NCBI RefSeq assembly: GCF_004364315.1 | Contig: NZ_SOBR01000002.1 | Location: 558,001-622,000, forward strand | Reading direction: 5' to 3' | Source: Chromohalobacter marismortui | Lineage (GTDB): Bacteria; Pseudomonadota; Gammaproteobacteria; Pseudomonadales; Halomonadaceae | Length of the DNA: 64,000 nucleotides | Shown: positions 62,598 through 64,000 of the stretch, in pieces | How the letters are laid out: the number at the start of each line of letters is the position of its first letter | How positions within the stretch are numbered: position 1 is the stretch's first letter | The notes under the pieces: model-generated | The model's database searches: none | What the model saw: only the letters and a program-made list of their open reading frames with translations | Told to the model about the DNA's origin: nothing | Position numbers and translations under genes: made by a program

Positions 62598-64000
62598 ATG
62601 CATGATGTTGCAATCGTTGGTTTTGGTGCGACTGGGGTCAGTTTCCTCCGCCAGCTGCATTCCCATTTGTATGAGCAGGATTTAGATCCGATCCGTGTTG
62701 CCCTGGTTTCGCCTGAGGAAAGCTTTTCGTCTGGGCTAGCCTTTGGACAGGCTGAATATTTTCACAAGGTGAACACGCCACCCGAGCTAATGGGAATCGA
62801 CCCAGAAGACCCACAAGGGTTTGCCACGTGGATGCGTCAGCAGAGAGGACAGGAGGACCCGTACCCACCACGCGTGACGTATTCAGATTACCTGAAGTAT
62901 ATCTATCGGACCTTGGCCGGCGACAAACTTGCAATCACTGAGTTTCACACCCACGCCAGCGATATCGATACACATACTGCCTACCAAGTTATTCGGCTTA
63001 ACGATGGGCGCGAGGTCATGACGCGAAGGACCGTGCTTGCTCTAGGGTCTATTTCCGCACCAACATTCAACACTGCCTCGGGCATGAATCCGGTACAACC
63101 CAGAGAGATTGCCTATACGCGGGCCCCCGAATGCGCGTTGGTCGCAGGGACAGGGCTAACGGCAGTGGACTGTGTCCGATCGCTGGCTCGACTGGGAACC
63201 CAGTCAATACACATGTTTTCACGTAGCGGGTTTGCGCCCACGGTAATCTCGAAAGGCGTGTCCTACCACCCTGAGCACTTCATCTGGGACAAGTTAAAGG
63301 CCGAGTTGAACCAGCATCCTCGTGAGACGCGGCTGCCCAGTGTTATTAAATTGCTCAAAGCCGAGATAAAACAGATGCCTAATCCGGAAGTCCCTCGAGC
63401 CAACAGGTTCCTGTTGAAGGGGAATCTCAAGTCCTATTGGGGTTACCTGTTATCACGCGCTGACAACGCCGATCTCCCCTTTCAGGATACGTTAGGCTCG
63501 ACTCGATTCTATGCCCACAAGATTTGGCGCAAGCTTGGAGAACGAGAGCGTCAGGACTTTCAACGTAGCTTCGGGTCGTTCTGGGCATGCTGGCGGCATC
63601 CGATACCTGCCGATATTGTCAGAGAGCTTCAGCAGTACGCAAAAGAGGGTCGTTTGCATTTGCATCGCCCGGTGGCGCCCATCAAACGCCAAAGAGGGCA
63701 GTATATACTTGAGACCAAAGACACGCGCATACTTGCCAACATCCTGATCGATGGAACCGGTGGCTCAGGCGACATGCAGCAAGTCTCTTCTCCACTTGTC
63801 CGAAATTTGTTGAACAAACAGTTGGCGATTGCTCATCCCTGCGGCGGCCTGAGAGTCGACTCCCTAACCTATGGATTAGAGAACGACACTCGATCCACAG
63901 GAATCTATTGTCTTGGGCCATTGGCCAAAGGAGCGCTTTTTTCTACCAATGCCTTCTGGTTCAATGCGCAGTGCGCCTCCCAGCTGGCCTATTACCTGGC
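62598..64000 (+). CDS. FAD/NAD(P)-binding protein, truncated by the window end
   Basis: An open frame of 467 codons without a stop. The start ATG at 62598 follows AAGGA. The N-terminal Rossmann motif is 'AIVGFGATGVSFL' (residues 5-17), typical of FAD/NAD(P)-binding proteins of the NAD_binding_9 type, and a second nucleotide-binding loop 'AGTGLTAVDCVRSLARLG' lies near 181-198. 'TVLALGSISAP' is another dinucleotide-fold signature. Likely a flavin-dependent oxygenase or reductase serving the operon. The C-terminal part is outside the window, so the exact family cannot be fixed. Confidence 0.8.
   Translation, partial: MHDVAIVGFGATGVSFLRQLHSHLYEQDLDPIRVALVSPEESFSSGLAFGQAEYFHKVNTPPELMGIDPEDPQGFATWMRQQRGQEDPYPPRVTYSDYLKYIYRTLAGDKLAITEFHTHASDIDTHTAYQVIRLNDGREVMTRRTVLALGSISAPTFNTASGMNPVQPREIAYTRAPECALVAGTGLTAVDCVRSLARLGTQSIHMFSRSGFAPTVISKGVSYHPEHFIWDKLKAELNQHPRETRLPSVIKLLKAEIKQMPNPEVPRANRFLLKGNLKSYWGYLLSRADNADLPFQDTLGSTRFYAHKIWRKLGERERQDFQRSFGSFWACWRHPIPADIVRELQQYAKEGRLHLHRPVAPIKRQRGQYILETKDTRILANILIDGTGGSGDMQQVSSPLVRNLLNKQLAIAHPCGGLRVDSLTYGLENDTRSTGIYCLGPLAKGALFSTNAFWFNAQCASQLAYYL

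Overview
The window is a GC-rich gammaproteobacterial chromosome segment. The order mutS-fdxA, eno-kdsA-pyrG, pilMNOPQ-aroK-aroB, ubiE-ubiJ-ubiB-hisE-tatABC and ubiD/rho/trx/ppx, together with a CsrB/RsmZ-like RNA beside fdxA, points to the Pseudomonas/Oceanospirillales branch. A halophilic Halomonadaceae (Halomonas/Chromohalobacter type) is my best guess. That is inference from gene content and order, not a database match. No tRNA, rRNA, CRISPR array or transposase gene was seen.

Positions 1-50150 are mostly housekeeping. The left end holds the 3' end of mutS, fdxA and a minus-strand candidate Csr/Rsm sRNA, followed by minus-strand eno, kdsA, pyrG, gltD and gltB. Next come aroB-aroK joined to the type IV pilus operon pilMNOPQ (minus), then ponA and a DUF481 barrel (plus), a malic enzyme and rpmE (minus), and priA, argS, a SPOR protein, hslVU, a DUF971 protein, ubiE, ubiJ, ubiB, hisE, tatABC and ppk1 (plus). 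After these lie a Tat-exported PhoX phosphatase, aroG behind an aromatic-residue attenuator, ubiD-flavin reductase-folM, rho and a thioredoxin (minus), and ppx (plus). Phosphate metabolism clusters here: ppk1 has a good Pho box, PhoX faces it, and ppx lies 10 kb further on. Two copies of a composite repeat (eight GAAGCTC heptamers plus a shared 17-mer) and one large palindrome overlapping the end of rho are dispersed elements.

From about 50150 to the right end the DNA becomes visibly more AT-rich and the genes are accessory. A small module (MarR regulator, EamA transporter, nitroreductase) is followed by a LysR regulator and one co-directional operon running off the window: TrpF-like protein, Fur1-type uracil phosphoribosyltransferase homologue, EamA exporter, a 1300-residue NRPS with A-Ox-T-TE architecture, a 4-OT-like tautomerase, a PsuG/IndA-like C-glycosidase, an old-yellow-enzyme homologue and a truncated FAD/NAD(P)-binding protein. 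The NRPS is an indigoidine-synthetase (IndC/BpsA) type enzyme with a glutamine-like specificity code. The operon is therefore predicted to make indigoidine or, more interestingly, a phosphoribosylated or C-nucleoside derivative of its aminopyridinedione monomer. The TrpF-like protein lacks the catalytic Cys and the OYE homologue lacks the usual proton-donor Tyr, so both may have been repurposed. This operon is the best candidate for an undescribed system in the window.
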